NCBI GenBank assembly: GCA_035610835.1
Contig: CM069453.1
Span: 68,078,682-68,142,681 of the forward strand
DNA length: 64,000 bases
Direction: 5' to 3'
From: Ophiura sarsii
Lineage: Eukaryota; Echinodermata; Ophiuroidea; Amphilepidida; Ophiuridae
The notes beneath the pieces were generated by a model. That model did no database searches and had not been told where the DNA came from. It worked only from the letters and a program-made list of their open reading frames with translations. Of the stretch, positions 23,208-33,599 are shown piece after piece. Positions within the stretch are counted from its first letter, which is position 1, and each line of letters begins with the position of its first letter. The position numbers and the translations under genes were made by a program.

Positions 23208-23909
23208 ATAATAATTATAAGAGGGCCTGACGTTTCGATCCTAACAGAATCTTTATCGAAGGCAATATGACAGAATACAACAAACACAACTTATATATAG
23301 ACAGGGAGACAATGGGCAGGAAGTAACAGGTAAAAATGAAACACAATAGAGGGTGATGTGACAGATGGATGAATAGGAGAAGGGATATGTAGACAGACAA
23401 CTGATTGATGGAGTGGGTAATGTAACAAAGGATGACATAGACAATGGGTGATTGGATAAAAGGGGCAACAGGATGTGAGACAAGACAATGGTCAGTGAAG
23501 CCCATAATGTAAAGAGTAGGAAAATGGGGACAAATTTAAATGAATGTAACATGTAAAAGACAAAAATATGGAAGGGGAAGGGAAATAATGAAAATAAATA
23601 AATAAATGGGAAAACAAATGGAGTGTAGGCTAGTGGGTCTAGAAGGAGAAAATAAAAATAAATGGGAAAACAAATAGAGAGTGGGCTAGTGGGTCTAGAA
23701 GGAGAAAAGATGGAAATGCACTGGAACAAGTAATGGAAATTACTGTGCATAGGAGACAATGCAAAGATGAAAACATATAACAAGTAATGAGGTGAAAAAT
23801 GAAGTGAAAATGTGATCAGTGGGAAAAAAAAAATCAAAAAAAAAAAAATCAAAAAAAATCAATTTATACAAAAGTAGTAAAAATGAGAAGTGGTGAGGAG
23901 GGGTAGAGT

Positions 23910-24350
23910 CTAGTCGTTTCCTTCCTGAACGTTTAGGCCGTGGGGCTGGATAGTGAGAAGACGCTTCATCCATAGCTTCTCTCTGCTGAGGCGAACAACC
24001 TCTGAACGGCTACCTAAAGACTCGATGCCCTGTAAAATCATATCAGCCATGGTGTGGTTGGGAAGATTAAAATGCTGTCCGACAGGAGGCTTGTTGGTGT
24101 TAACCGTCGATCTGTGGCCATAGAAGCGCTTCTTCAGTGAGTTTTTTGTTTCCCCAACATACTGGACTCCACACACTCTACATGACAAAAGATAGATAAC
24201 GTTAGAGGTAGTGCAAGTGATGTGACCCTTGGTCTTGTAGGTGTCATGGGTCGAGTGACTTGTGAAGGAATCACCTTCTCTGATGTGCTCCCTGCAAACC
24301 ACGCATCTGCTGGTCGACTCGCACTTAGAGGTGCCATGCTGAACGGGACA
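23910..24350 (-). pseudogene. Penelope-like GIY-YIG endonuclease domain
   Basis: The domain is read in a different frame from the RT upstream, so one frameshift separates them. It opens with a Cys-rich segment (KCEST then CVVC) and shows VIYLLSC, CGVQYVGET and LKKRFYGHRS, the GIY-YIG core with the expected arginine and histidine. It continues through HFNLPNH and ends about 10 residues after IQPHGLN. The family nicks target DNA to prime insertion. Confidence 0.85.
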
Positions 24351-25138
24351 GAATTATCAGTCAGAGGGGGAATGGTGGCACGTACTAAAATATCTCGGAG
24401 GTTGCGAGGACGTCTGTAGGCCATGATGGGTTTATCAGGGACGGCACGACGAAGACGGTCTGAAGTGTGAAGGATGTGATGGTTGGTGTTAGTAATGTTA
24501 CGTAGGGGAGGGAGGTTAGGATGAAAGGTGGTGACAAGGGGGATCCTGGGGGTGGCGTCTTGGTTTCTGGACCTCTCCTCAAGGACTGAGGCTCTCGGAA
24601 GAGATTGGACTTTCTGGATAGCTTGTTGAACTTTGGTAGAGCTGTGGCCCCTAGCAACCAGATGCTTCTTCAAATTCTGTGAATGATATGAGAATCTTGA
24701 GTTGTTAGAACAAATACGACGGATACGAAGAGCCTGACTATATGCTATACCAGTCTTACAATGGCGGGGGTGGCAGCTTGACGCATGGAGATACTGGTGC
24801 GTATCCGTGGGCTTGGTGAAGAGGTCTGTGCTCAATATACCATTCTCAGCTTTCTCGATTGTAACATCAAGAAAGTGTGCCTGTTGGTGAGAGTAATCAG
24901 AGGTGAACTTGATGGTGTTATGAAATGAGTTCATATGATCAATGAATGTGAGTAGACTGCTTTCGCCACCGGTCCAGATGAAGAATACATCATCAATGTA
25001 CCGCCACCAAATCCAAGGTCGACAAGGAGCTGATGCTAGTAATTGCTCTTCCAACCTAGACATGAAAAGACAGGCCCAGGAAGGAGCCATCCTGGTGCCC
25101 ATAGCTGTGCCATGTATCTGTAGATAGTCCCTGTCCAT
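24330..25138 (-). pseudogene. Penelope-like reverse transcriptase, C-terminal part
   Basis: Begins inside the RT fingers/palm with the Penelope-type motif GTAMGTRMAPSWACLFM, followed about 25 residues on by the catalytic YIDDVFF (second aspartate pair present). Next comes HFLDVTI and the thumb/connection region up to about residue 270, where a frameshift near 24,330-24,350 separates it from the endonuclease. The N-terminal RT half is missing through 5' truncation; the frame starts at the insertion boundary. In intact elements this enzyme performs target-primed reverse transcription. Here it is a relic. Confidence 0.85.
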
Positions 25139-25158
25139 AAATGTGAAATTGACATAAT

Positions 25159-25194
25159 GTCACATAGAGTGAACCGAATTGACGCTGTCTCACA
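25159..25194. repeat. 30-bp satellite remnant between two insertions
   Basis: About one unit, GTCACATAGAGTGAACCGAA and following bases, lies between the right target duplication of the Penelope-like element and the left end of the ACGTT element. It links segments 2 and 3 of the array. Confidence 0.8.
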
Positions 25195-25210
25195 CCCAGC
25201 TAACCATATT

Positions 25211-25830
25211 ACGTTGTTGGAACGTCGTGGCAAGGTTTCACTTTCGTTCTTGGAACGTTATAATTAAAAGTTCAAAGAACGTTGTGAACGTGATCCAACG
25301 TTAGGAGAACGTTTATTTGTCGACACATTTTTACGTTGTATGAACGTTAGTCACGAACGTTTTCACAACGTCCTAAACGTTTAAAACACTTTCTTGAAAT
25401 TCTGTTAGTTATACCATTACGTCCAAATGACGTTTTTATACTGTCTTTATTACGTTATCGGAACGTCGTGACAACGTTCATGGAACGTTGCGATCCAACG
25501 TTAGAAGAACGTTTATTTGTTGACACATTTTTACGTTGTTTGAACGTTAGTAATGAACGTTTTCACAACGTTATAACAACGTCCCAAACGTTTAAAAAAC
25601 TTCTGTTAGTTATACCATTACGTCCAAATGACGTTTTTATAACCTATTTATTACGTTGTTGGAACGTCGTGACAACGTTTCACTTTCGTTCTTGGAACGT
25701 TATGATTAAACGTTCAAAGAACGTTTATTTGTCGACACATTTTTATGTTGTATGAACGTTAGTCTTGAACGTTTTCACAACGTTATCCCAAACATGTAAA
25801 AAACTTTCATCAAATTCGGTTAGTTACACC
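25211..25830. repeat. Left ACGTT subterminal repeat units
   Basis: Direct repeats starting near 25,211, 25,451 and 25,652, each opening with ACGTTRTYGGAACGTCGTG-like sequence and containing TTTATTTGTCGACACATTTT and CATTACGTCCAAATGACGTT. Many AACGTT palindromes give repeated hairpin potential. Confidence 0.75.
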
Positions 25831-26987
25831 ATGGCAACCAGGGAATGGTAGTGGTATTATAGAGGGATGGGGCGGGCATTGACCTTTTCATGTGTACTAT
25901 GTTCTTGCTCAATGTATATGGCATTAGTGAACAATGACTTGCCTTTAGCTATACATATGAGAACTTAAGTATTCAGATCAAAATACTTTCTATGGTGTTA
26001 AAAGCTGTTAAATGTATGTATCGACTTAAATTTAAAAAAAAAATAGGTTTAAATAAATAAAAGTTGCAAATTAGCTCATTACCATAATTTAAAGGTTACA
26101 AACGAGCACCGGTGCTAATTTTTGTACCATTGAAATTATGCGAATGAGCTATTTCCACAATTTACTCGACTCATGTAAGGCCAGGTAAAATATGCAAATT
26201 AGCGATTACAGCCCAGGTAACATAATTTGGTTGTGTAAACGTTATATGAACGTTATATGAACGTCGTGATGAAGCCAGATTCTTTTCAAGCTTAAAAGAC
26301 ATAAATAAATATATTCCACATAAATTATACAGGTATTTTGTCATGAGTTCAAGTTCTATACTCTTTTTCCATGTGCAATACCCACGAGGAACGAATTCGA
26401 TTCAAACTTTAACGGATTTACACGCTTAGAAAAGAGCATATTGCGCTTGAGTTAAAACGGGAACTAACGGAAAAGCATAAAAATGCCTAAGTTCACAAGG
26501 AAACCAGAAAGTCAGTAAAGCAGTCTTTAAAATTGAAATTGAAACATTTCATGCTCTTTGTTGAAATGGACCATCCAATTAATGTCAATGGTAATACCAC
26601 CTGTTATAACTTGCTTGTATCGTTGGATAAATGAATGAAAAGATTCAATTATATTCAATAATCGATACATTCTAACTTATGATTAAATGTTGCAATGGTA
26701 TTGTTACTTTTGAATTACTGCACAATAAATGTTTTTGGCATTCTTACAAGTTCGTAATCATAGTTGTAATTAATGCAAATTGGACCAAGCCGATTTTGCT
26801 TCCTCGTGTTTGCGGAAGCATATCTCCCGTTCTAAATAACCAATTGGAACGTAATAAAATGCAAATGAAAGCTTATTTACTTAGCTTTCATAATACATCA
26901 AGATTAGACCCGTGTGTTCCTGTCCTTTTAAGATATCTTATGTGCCCAGAGTGTTAACATTTTTTTGGTCACCCTGTATACGCCTAG
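25831..26987. other. Interior of the ACGTT element
   Basis: No transposase or other gene recognised. AACGTTATATG words recur near 26,240. A solitary TCACCCTGTATA at about 26,970 matches the right terminus of the CAGGGTG MITE family, without a visible left partner. Confidence 0.4.
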
Positions 26988-27930
26988 ATTAGTAATAATA
27001 ATAATAATAATAAAACCATACTTATTGAGCGCATAACACAATTAAGTCCCTATGCGCTATCACAAACAAACAAACAAACAAACAAAACACACAGTAACAT
27101 GAGTAACAAAAGACAAAACAAAAATAAATTAAACATTAACATTAAATAGGTAAGTTTTTAGCAATGATTTGAACTGTTCAAGAGTTTTGGCGGATTTAAC
27201 ATGATATGGTAAATTGTTCCAAAGTTCAGCAGAAGCATCTTGAAAAGAACGGCGACCATATGAAGTAGAAGGTGAAGACACATGCGCAAGAAGATATTTT
27301 GAGCCAGAACGAAGATTGCGAGTGGGCTCGTATTGTCGAATAAGATCTTGCAGATACATAGGAGCAAGAGCTCGAGTACATTTAAATGTTATCAGAAGAA
27401 TCTTGTAGATAATGCGAGATCTGATCGGTAGCCAATGTAAGTCATGAAGGACAGGGGAAATGTGACAGCGAATCTTAGACAGCGTAACAAGTCGAGCAGC
27501 AGAGTTTTGAATCCGTTGAAGTTTTGAGATTTGCGTATCAGGGAGAGCATAAAGTAAACTATTGCAGTTATCGAGTCGGCAAGTTACAAAAGCATGAATA
27601 AGTCTTTCAGTTGTTGGCTGATCGAGATAACGCCGGATTTGACCTATCTTATAAAGAGCATGAGAAGCCGCACGACAAATGTTGTTAACATGAACATCCA
27701 GCATAAGATCGTTTTGAAGGATAATGCCAAGGTTGCGGGCACTGGAAGCTGGCTCAATGTGAGAATCATTGATTTTTACTGATGAAATCGTAGAATTTTT
27801 CCTAAAGCGGGATGTAATATGGAGAACTTCAGTCTTGTCATCATTCAATTTAAGGTCATTAGCTGTGGACCAGGTTTTGATATAGTACATCAAATTTGTA
27901 ATGCCAAATTGTTTTGTATTAACATTTTGA
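26988..27930 (-). mobile_element. 5'-truncated LINE (CR1/L2-like), 3' part
   Basis: Minus-strand element whose 3' end carries a GCGC-bounded hairpin (GATAGCGCATAGGGAC to TTATGCGCTCAATAAG) and a run of TTA triplets at about 26,993-27,012. GATTAGTAATAA at the 3' end and GATTCGTAATAA near 27,927 may be a diverged target duplication. It lies inside the ACGTT element and therefore arrived after it. Confidence 0.7.
27129..27893 (-). pseudogene. LINE reverse transcriptase, C-terminal region
   Basis: A 254-residue uninterrupted frame covering the end of the RT palm/thumb and the C-terminal tail of a CR1/L2-like non-LTR retrotransposon. Family words are visible: ANDLKLNDDKTEVL, ARNLGIILQNDL, LDNCNSLLYALP, IQNSAARLV, LHWLPIRSRI and SFQDASAELWNNLP. 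The stop is at the expected place relative to these. The catalytic FADD box, endonuclease and ORF1 are absent through 5' truncation. No disabling mutation is seen in what remains, so the insertion is not very old. Confidence 0.85.
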
Positions 27931-27979
27931 TTCGTAATAAACCTTTTTAAATAAAATGTAATTCATTATTTAATTAGTC

Positions 27980-28915
27980 CATGGAAACGTGAGCAAAATG
28001 TTTTCTGAACGTTGCAGTTAAGTTGTAGTTTGGTTGCACTTAGGTTGTGGTTAGGTTGTCATTAAAACGTTTCTACAACGTTATTATAACGTTGCGGTTT
28101 GGGTGTGATTTGGTTGTTTTAAGTTGGTCAATGGAAACGTGAGCAAAAAGTTCTCTGAACGTTGCAGTTAAGTTCTAGTTTGGTTGCACTTAGGTTGTGG
28201 TTAGGTTGTCATTAATCCGTTTCTACAACGTTATTATAACGTTGCGGTTTGGGTGTGATTTGGTTGTTTTAGGTTGGTCCATGGAAACGTGAGCAAAACG
28301 TTCTCTGAACGTTGCAGTTAAGTTCTAGTTTGGTTGCACTTAGGTTGTGGTTAGGTTGTCATTAAAACGTTTCTACAACGTTATATATAACGTTGCGGTT
28401 TGGGTGTGATTTGGTACTTAAAACAAACAACCCGCAACGTTATAATAACGCTGTAAGAACGTATTTAATGACAACCTAACCAGAACCTTAGTGCAACCAA
28501 ACTAGAACTTAAACTACAACGTTCAGGGAACATCCTTTTCACGTTTAAAGGATTAAACTAAAACAACCAACTATTTGAGTGTTACAACGTTGTTAAAACA
28601 TTATGTAAACGTTTCCGATGATCAACATGCACCGTTTTAATCACGTTTCCAAGAACCAACCTAAAACAAACAAACCGCAACGTCATAATAACGTTGTAAG
28701 AACGTTTATAATGACAACCTAACTACAACCTAAGTGCAACCAAACTAGAACTAAACTTTAACGTTCAGAGAACGTTTTGCTCACGTTTCAACGGACCAAC
28801 TTAAAACAACCAAATCACAACCAAACCGTAACGTTATAAAAACGTTGTTAAAACGTTTTAAATGACGCAACCTAACTGCAACCTAGGTGCAACGTTGCGG
28901 AAACGTTCTGTGTTT
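27980..28915. repeat. Right ACGTT subterminal repeats with internal inversion
   Basis: Three direct ~150-bp units (GGTTGGTCCATGGAAACGTG and variants) occupy about 27,980-28,420. They are followed by inverted copies with CAACCTAAC and GTGCAACCAAACTAGAAC to 28,915. The whole can fold as a large hairpin centred near 28,420. Confidence 0.75.
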
Positions 28916-28921
28916 GCTGGG

Positions 28922-29185
28922 CATAAAGTGAACTAAATTAACGCTGTATCACATAAAGTGAACCTAATTGATGCTGTGTCACATAAAGTGAACCAAATTG
29001 ACATTATGTTACAAAAAGTGAACCAAAATGACATTGTGCCACATAAGGTGAACCAAATTGATGTTGTGCCACATAAAGTGAACCAAATTGACATTATGTC
29101 ACAAAAAGTGAACCAAATTGACGCTGTATCACATAAAGTGAACACAAATGATGCTGTATCACATAAAGTGAACCAAATTGATGCT
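28922..29185. repeat. 30-bp satellite, segment 3
   Basis: About nine units continuing directly from 25,194 once the ACGTT element is removed. It ends in AAATTGATGCT, the left target duplication of the next LINE. Confidence 0.9.
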
Positions 29186-30013
29186 TACTTACTTTACTTT
29201 CGTCGACCTCGGTCGGAAGCCATGATGAATTTTCGCCAGTTCACTCTGTCCTGCCTTAGATTGCGTAGCACTTGCTGGTTGATGCCAGCATCTTTACTAA
29301 GCAGTGTGGGGTATGTCAACCTTGGTCTCCCTTGAGTACGTTGGCCTTGAGTTGGGGTCTAGAAGACTAGTTGAGACACTGGTTCATTCAGCCTTCTTAC
29401 ACAGTGGGCAGCAAAATTGAGGCGTCGACGCTGAACAATTTCTGATATTTTTGGTAGCCCTGCATATATTTCCTCTCTTGTGGGATGATCCTTCCAGTTG
29501 AGGTCTAATACCATCATTAGTAGTCTGGTATAGCAGCCGTCAAGTCTGCCTCAAGTCTGTTTGTTAATGTCCACCCTTCTGCGCCATAAAGTAGAATGCT
29601 TTCTACAGCAGCACGGAAGAAGCTGATCTTCAAGGAGGCTGACAGATTAGATTTCCAGAGGGTGCACATCTTGTTGCAAGCCTTCCAGGCAAGGGCCTTG
29701 CGGATTTTAAAATCTCTTTCAGATTCGTCTACCCATGAACCAAGGTACTGGAAGTCATTGACCTGATCTAGGTGGTTCCAATCAATGGTGTTCAGTGTAG
29801 CTTGCCTTTGATGTTGTAGGTCATGAATTTGGTTTTTGATGCATTCATCTGGAGACCGACTGTTGCAGCAGCACTTCCACACGAGAGAGTAAGTTCTGGG
29901 CTTGTTGAAGCGTGTCAGATAGCAAGGCAATGTCGTCTGCGAAGTCTAGGTCTGTTAGGATTTTAGCAGGGTGTCTCCGGCTACGTCTGGGTGTTACTGT
30001 AAAGCCCAGCTGT
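29186..30013 (-). mobile_element. 5'-truncated LINE (RTE-like?) with AAGT tail
   Basis: An 828-bp minus-strand insertion with an exact 11-bp target duplication AAATTGATGCT (29,175-29,185 and 30,014-30,024). The 3' tail on the minus strand is a short AAGT-type repeat. It encodes the C-terminal part of a reverse transcriptase. The clade is tentative; the protein words resemble RTE-like elements. Confidence 0.8.
29345..29930 (-). pseudogene. LINE reverse transcriptase C-terminal fragment
   Basis: The main frame (29,517-29,930) shows DFQYLGSWVDESERD, IRKALAWKACNKM and SILLYGAEGWTLT, typical of the RT thumb and C-terminal region of non-LTR elements. After a frameshift near 29,520 the reading continues with MVLDLNWKDHPTREEIYAGL and RRRLNFAAHCVRR. 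The frame break and 5' truncation make it non-functional. Confidence 0.75.
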
Positions 30014-30143
30014 AAATTGATGCTGTGTCACATAAAGTGAACCAAATTGACATTGTGTCACATAAAGTGAACCAAATTGACGCTGTATCACATAAAGTGA
30101 ACCAAATTGACATTATGTCACATAAAGTGAACTAAATTGATGC
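30014..30143. repeat. 30-bp satellite, segment 4
   Basis: About four units, resuming the array after the LINE. It stops at AAATTGATG where the next insertion begins. Confidence 0.9.
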
Positions 30144-30752
30144 ATATGGGAAAGTGGTCTCATTTGCTCTATGAATTAAAAATGAATGAAAGCGGTTTAA
30201 TGTAAATTTAAGTAGAACGTTGCATGCTGATCTGTATATATCTTTTTAACAACATAATTAAAATTCAAAGAAATCGATAGTATCATCTCGTCAGACGAGC
30301 GTGCGCAAGTAGATAATTTCACTCCGTCATCCCAAAATTCTGTTTACAACCATAGCATAAAGTCATTGTTTATGCACTGTGCACACGGATAGGCCCTACT
30401 TCATGACTCTCCCATTCCTTAAATAAATTACCTTTGACCATCTAGAAAGTGGCAAACTCTCCCAAATGTATTCTTGCCGGTTATATCTTAAAATGTCTAG
30501 GATTGGTTGGACATTTTTGTCGGAGAGAGAGAAACAATGAAACATTTAATATTTCAATCCAATCAAATTTACCGTTGCGTGAGGTCAGTATGCACTCAGC
30601 GTGACAATCAATACAAAAGAAATCTCAATGTATTATTCAGTAGTTTTTTTGTGTGCGCTGACCTGGAGCATTGTAAACACAACCGTGTACACATACGGGG
30701 CTTGTGTGGAGAATGTTTTAAACGGAAAAACTGCCTATAACCTTTCCATATG
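30144..30752. mobile_element. Unclassified ~0.6-kb insertion in the array
   Basis: It begins CATATGGGAAAG and ends CTTTCCATATG, short inverted ends. Removing it rejoins GATG with TGTGTCAC in satellite register apart from one base. No RT, transposase or recognised domain; the two overlapping frames at 30,507-30,831 run into the satellite. Class unknown. Confidence 0.45.
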
Positions 30753-31695
30753 TGTGTCACATAAAGTGAACCAAATTGATGCTGTGTCACATAGAGTGAA
30801 CCAAATTGACGCTGTGTCACATATAAAGTGAGCCAAATTGACGCTGTGTCACATTAAGTGAACCCAATGGACATTATGTCACATAAAGTGAACCGAATTG
30901 ACGCTGTGTCACATAAAGTAAACCAAATTGACGCTGTGTCACATAAAGTAAACCAAATTGACATTATGTCACAAAAAGTGAACCAAATTGACATTATCAT
31001 ATTTATGTCACATAAAGTGAACCAAATTGACGCTATGTCACATAAAATGAACCAAATTGACGCTGTGTCACATAAAGCGAACCAAATTGACATTATGTCA
31101 CATAAAGTGAACCAAATTGATGCTGTGTCACATAAAGTGAACCGAATTGATGCCGCGTGTCACATAAAGTGAACCAAATTGACGCTGTGTCACATAAGTG
31201 AACCAAATTGATGCTGTGCCACATAGAGTGAACAAAAATGATGTTGTATCACATAAAATGAACCAAATTGACATTGTGTCACATAAAATGGTCCAAATTG
31301 ACATTTTTTTCACATATAAACGGAACCAAATTGACATTGTGTCACATAAAGTGAACCAAATTGATGCTGTGTCACATAAAGTGAACAAAAATGATGTTGT
31401 ATCACATAAAATGAACCAAATTGACATTGTGTCACATAAAATGGGCCAAATTGACATTTTTTTCACATATAAACGGAACCAAATTGACATTGTGTCACAT
31501 ACAGTGAACCAAATTGACATTGTATCACATAGAGTGAACCAAATTGTCACTGTGTTTCATGAAGTGAACCAAAATGACAGTGTCACACAAAGTGAACCAA
31601 CTTGATGCTCTGTCACATACAGTGAAGCAAATTGATGCTGTGTCTTAAATAAGTGAACCAAAATGACATCGTTTCACATAGAGTATACCAAATTG
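30753..31695. repeat. 30-bp satellite, segment 5
   Basis: About 31 units, the longest run. It includes a ~165-bp higher-order block present twice (about 31,215-31,350 and 31,380-31,510) with the same odd monomers, including TTTTTTTCACATATAAACGG. The right edge degenerates near ACCAAATTGTGCC. Long frames on both strands reflect the 30-bp period. Confidence 0.9.
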
Positions 31696-32219
31696 TGCCA
31701 ACATTTATTGCCTGGATTGTAAAGTTATAATCACACAATTTAAAAAAAAAATCCCCTCTCATAAGTAAACCCACCTTATTTATACTTGTAAAGCTTGAAG
31801 CCATTTTTAGAAATGTATTAGACATTTCCGATCCAGGGTTCTAAAGGTTTGACCATTCATGAAAAATCTGCCAACAACCACTTCCTTATTGGATTGGACT
31901 TTAACCCTTTCAGATGGATATATAATGGGAGAATTTCACACTTTTCAAATGATTATAATACTTCCTTATCGGTTTTGTGACCATATGCATTATATTAGGC
32001 AGAAGGGGATTTTCTTTCAAATGTTTCAAGCATACGGGATGTGATCAAGAAAAAGGTCAGAAGTCTGGAATATTGATTTAGAGATTATAACCAATCAAAT
32101 AATACTGTATGTTTCGCCAAACCCTTCAATTGCTTCTATCTGTGGTGGAAGCATGTGTCCCTTAATCATTTTATAAATGGGTTGACTGCAAAATGTACCA
32201 TTGAAGAAACCAATACATA
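31696..32219. other. No gene recognised
   Basis: AT-rich unique-looking sequence. The plus-strand frame at 31,859-32,044 has no recognisable domain and no splice context. Confidence 0.4.
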
Positions 32220-32903
32220 CAGGGTGTATCAAAAAAATTAGGACACTTTTTGATGATGGTTTAAATCCTTGTTAAATCACTGGAGCATGACCAATTTTTA
32301 TTTCAATGTAAAGTACAACCGATAAAGATAAAATCCTGAAAAGATGAGAACAATCCATTATTAAATAAGGAAATTGTGACCGATTAGGCAATGCAATCTA
32401 TTTTGTAGTATGTACAATGGTAATTCACACAGTAACAGTAGAGTAACATGAACACGCACACTATTTATGCCAATTCTACTTCTTATCATGCTAATGAACC
32501 ATCTACAGTGGGTTCGAGAACTTTTTAATTTGCACAGAATATGCATGCATCTGATTTGTGGATTATTTAGCCAGTATTGATTTGTGCCAGAATTAACCAA
32601 ACTAATCTTTGCTATTGACTGATAGATTATTTACTAAGCTTATAAATATTGTAACGTATTGAAACGTAAACGATGTTATTTACTGGTCTATACATGTAAA
32701 TCCCATTGTACAAACCAGTAAATGACATGGTTCACGCAAATTATGCTAGTATTCTTATTTTTCATCGGATTGATCTCATATTTTCAGGATATCATAATAA
32801 TTAATTGGGCTTTACATTGAGACTAAATTGGTCATGGTCCAATGATTATAAACAAGTATTACACCGTCATGAAAAAGTGTCCTATTTTTTTTGATACACC
32901 CTG
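32220..32903. mobile_element. TA-flanked foldback MITE, CAGGGTGTATCA ends
   Basis: Left end CAGGGTGTATCAAAAAAA, mirrored at the right, with TA on both sides (32,218-32,219; 32,904-32,905). Similarity between the arms continues inward for about 200 bp, including ATGACCAATTT and ATCCTGAAAA, with increasing mismatches. It is essentially one long imperfect hairpin with no transposase. Confidence 0.75.
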
Positions 32904-33599
32904 TATAGCAGACTACTCAAATTAAACAAATCAAACTTCAGACTAATTTTGCTTGATTGCATCATTTCTTTTTGTGCTGTATAGGTTAATTTCATTGCTG
33001 CACACTCTTGTCAGATACCTGTATGTTCTTAAAACAAGGCCATCAAATGTGCTTATGAAAGTGTAAGGTTTCACACCACTAAATCACGTCTGGTCCTGCC
33101 CCCTTTGAGGCAATATTCCAAAACCGGCCCGTTTCTATGCCGAAACGGGAGACCTATTCTAAATTACAGTTTAAAATTAGGGTATTTATACATGTTATGG
33201 CGAAATTATTATAGTGTGATATTTGACAGACACATTACCGTTCTTCAGTTCCAAAAAATTGATGCAATGATGATTTTTGAATATTTTAACAGAGACATTT
33301 GTGTTCAGGTCATTTCCGGTAGCTGACGCCATCATCTAAATCAACAATTGTGTGTGACCATGAAAACCCAACTTGTACTTTTGAAAAGGCTCTAGCTCAA
33401 AAAAATGCTGGTTACCCCCATATATGAGTTGTTGAGTTAGTAGTCATGGCTTTCATCTTTAAATTGAAACCAAATTTTGAGATACCAGTTTCCTATAACG
33501 TCGAGAAATATCTATTTTAAAATTGTGCATTTCACGTGTAAACCTATGGGAGATGTATTTGGTGCTGTGAAACCGTAAGTAAATCAAAATACCTAAGTA
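32904..33599. other. No gene recognised
   Basis: The plus-strand frame at 33,105-33,326 shows no domain. No convincing exon or repeat terminus seen. Confidence 0.35.

Larger units (their letters stand above)
23208..25145 (-). mobile_element. Penelope-like retroelement, 5'-truncated
   Basis: A 1.9-kb minus-strand insertion inside the 30-bp array, bounded by a 13-bp target duplication AAATTGACATAAT (23,195-23,207 and 25,146-25,158). It carries the C-terminal part of a Penelope-type reverse transcriptase and a GIY-YIG endonuclease, then about 700 bp of 3' sequence (23,208-23,909). Near its 3' end the minus strand reads GATCGAAACGTC, reminiscent of the hammerhead-related motifs known in such elements. 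The 3' region also has a ~58-bp direct duplication at about 23,590-23,705. It is broken by a frameshift and 5' truncation, so it is not autonomous. Confidence 0.85.
25195..28921. mobile_element. 3.7-kb ACGTT-rich DNA element with CCCAGC ends
   Basis: The ends are inverted: CCCAGCTAACCA at the left, and on the right GCTGGG preceded by TGTTT (complement CCCAGCAAACA). It interrupts the 30-bp array cleanly, with CA present on both sides as a possible 2-bp duplication. Both subterminal zones are dense in AACGTT. The left zone has about three direct copies of a ~200-240-bp unit. The right zone has three ~150-bp units followed by inverted copies. No transposase is visible and a LINE has inserted in the middle. 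The superfamily is not certain. Confidence 0.65.

Noticed and set aside
23253..23852. 199-residue minus-strand frame rich in F, S, P and L
   Set aside because: Low-complexity translation of the purine-rich 3' region of the Penelope-like element; no domain.
21636..31605. Long overlapping open frames on both strands of the 30-bp array
   Set aside because: They follow from a 30-bp period lacking stops; no start context, splice signals or family supports them as genes.
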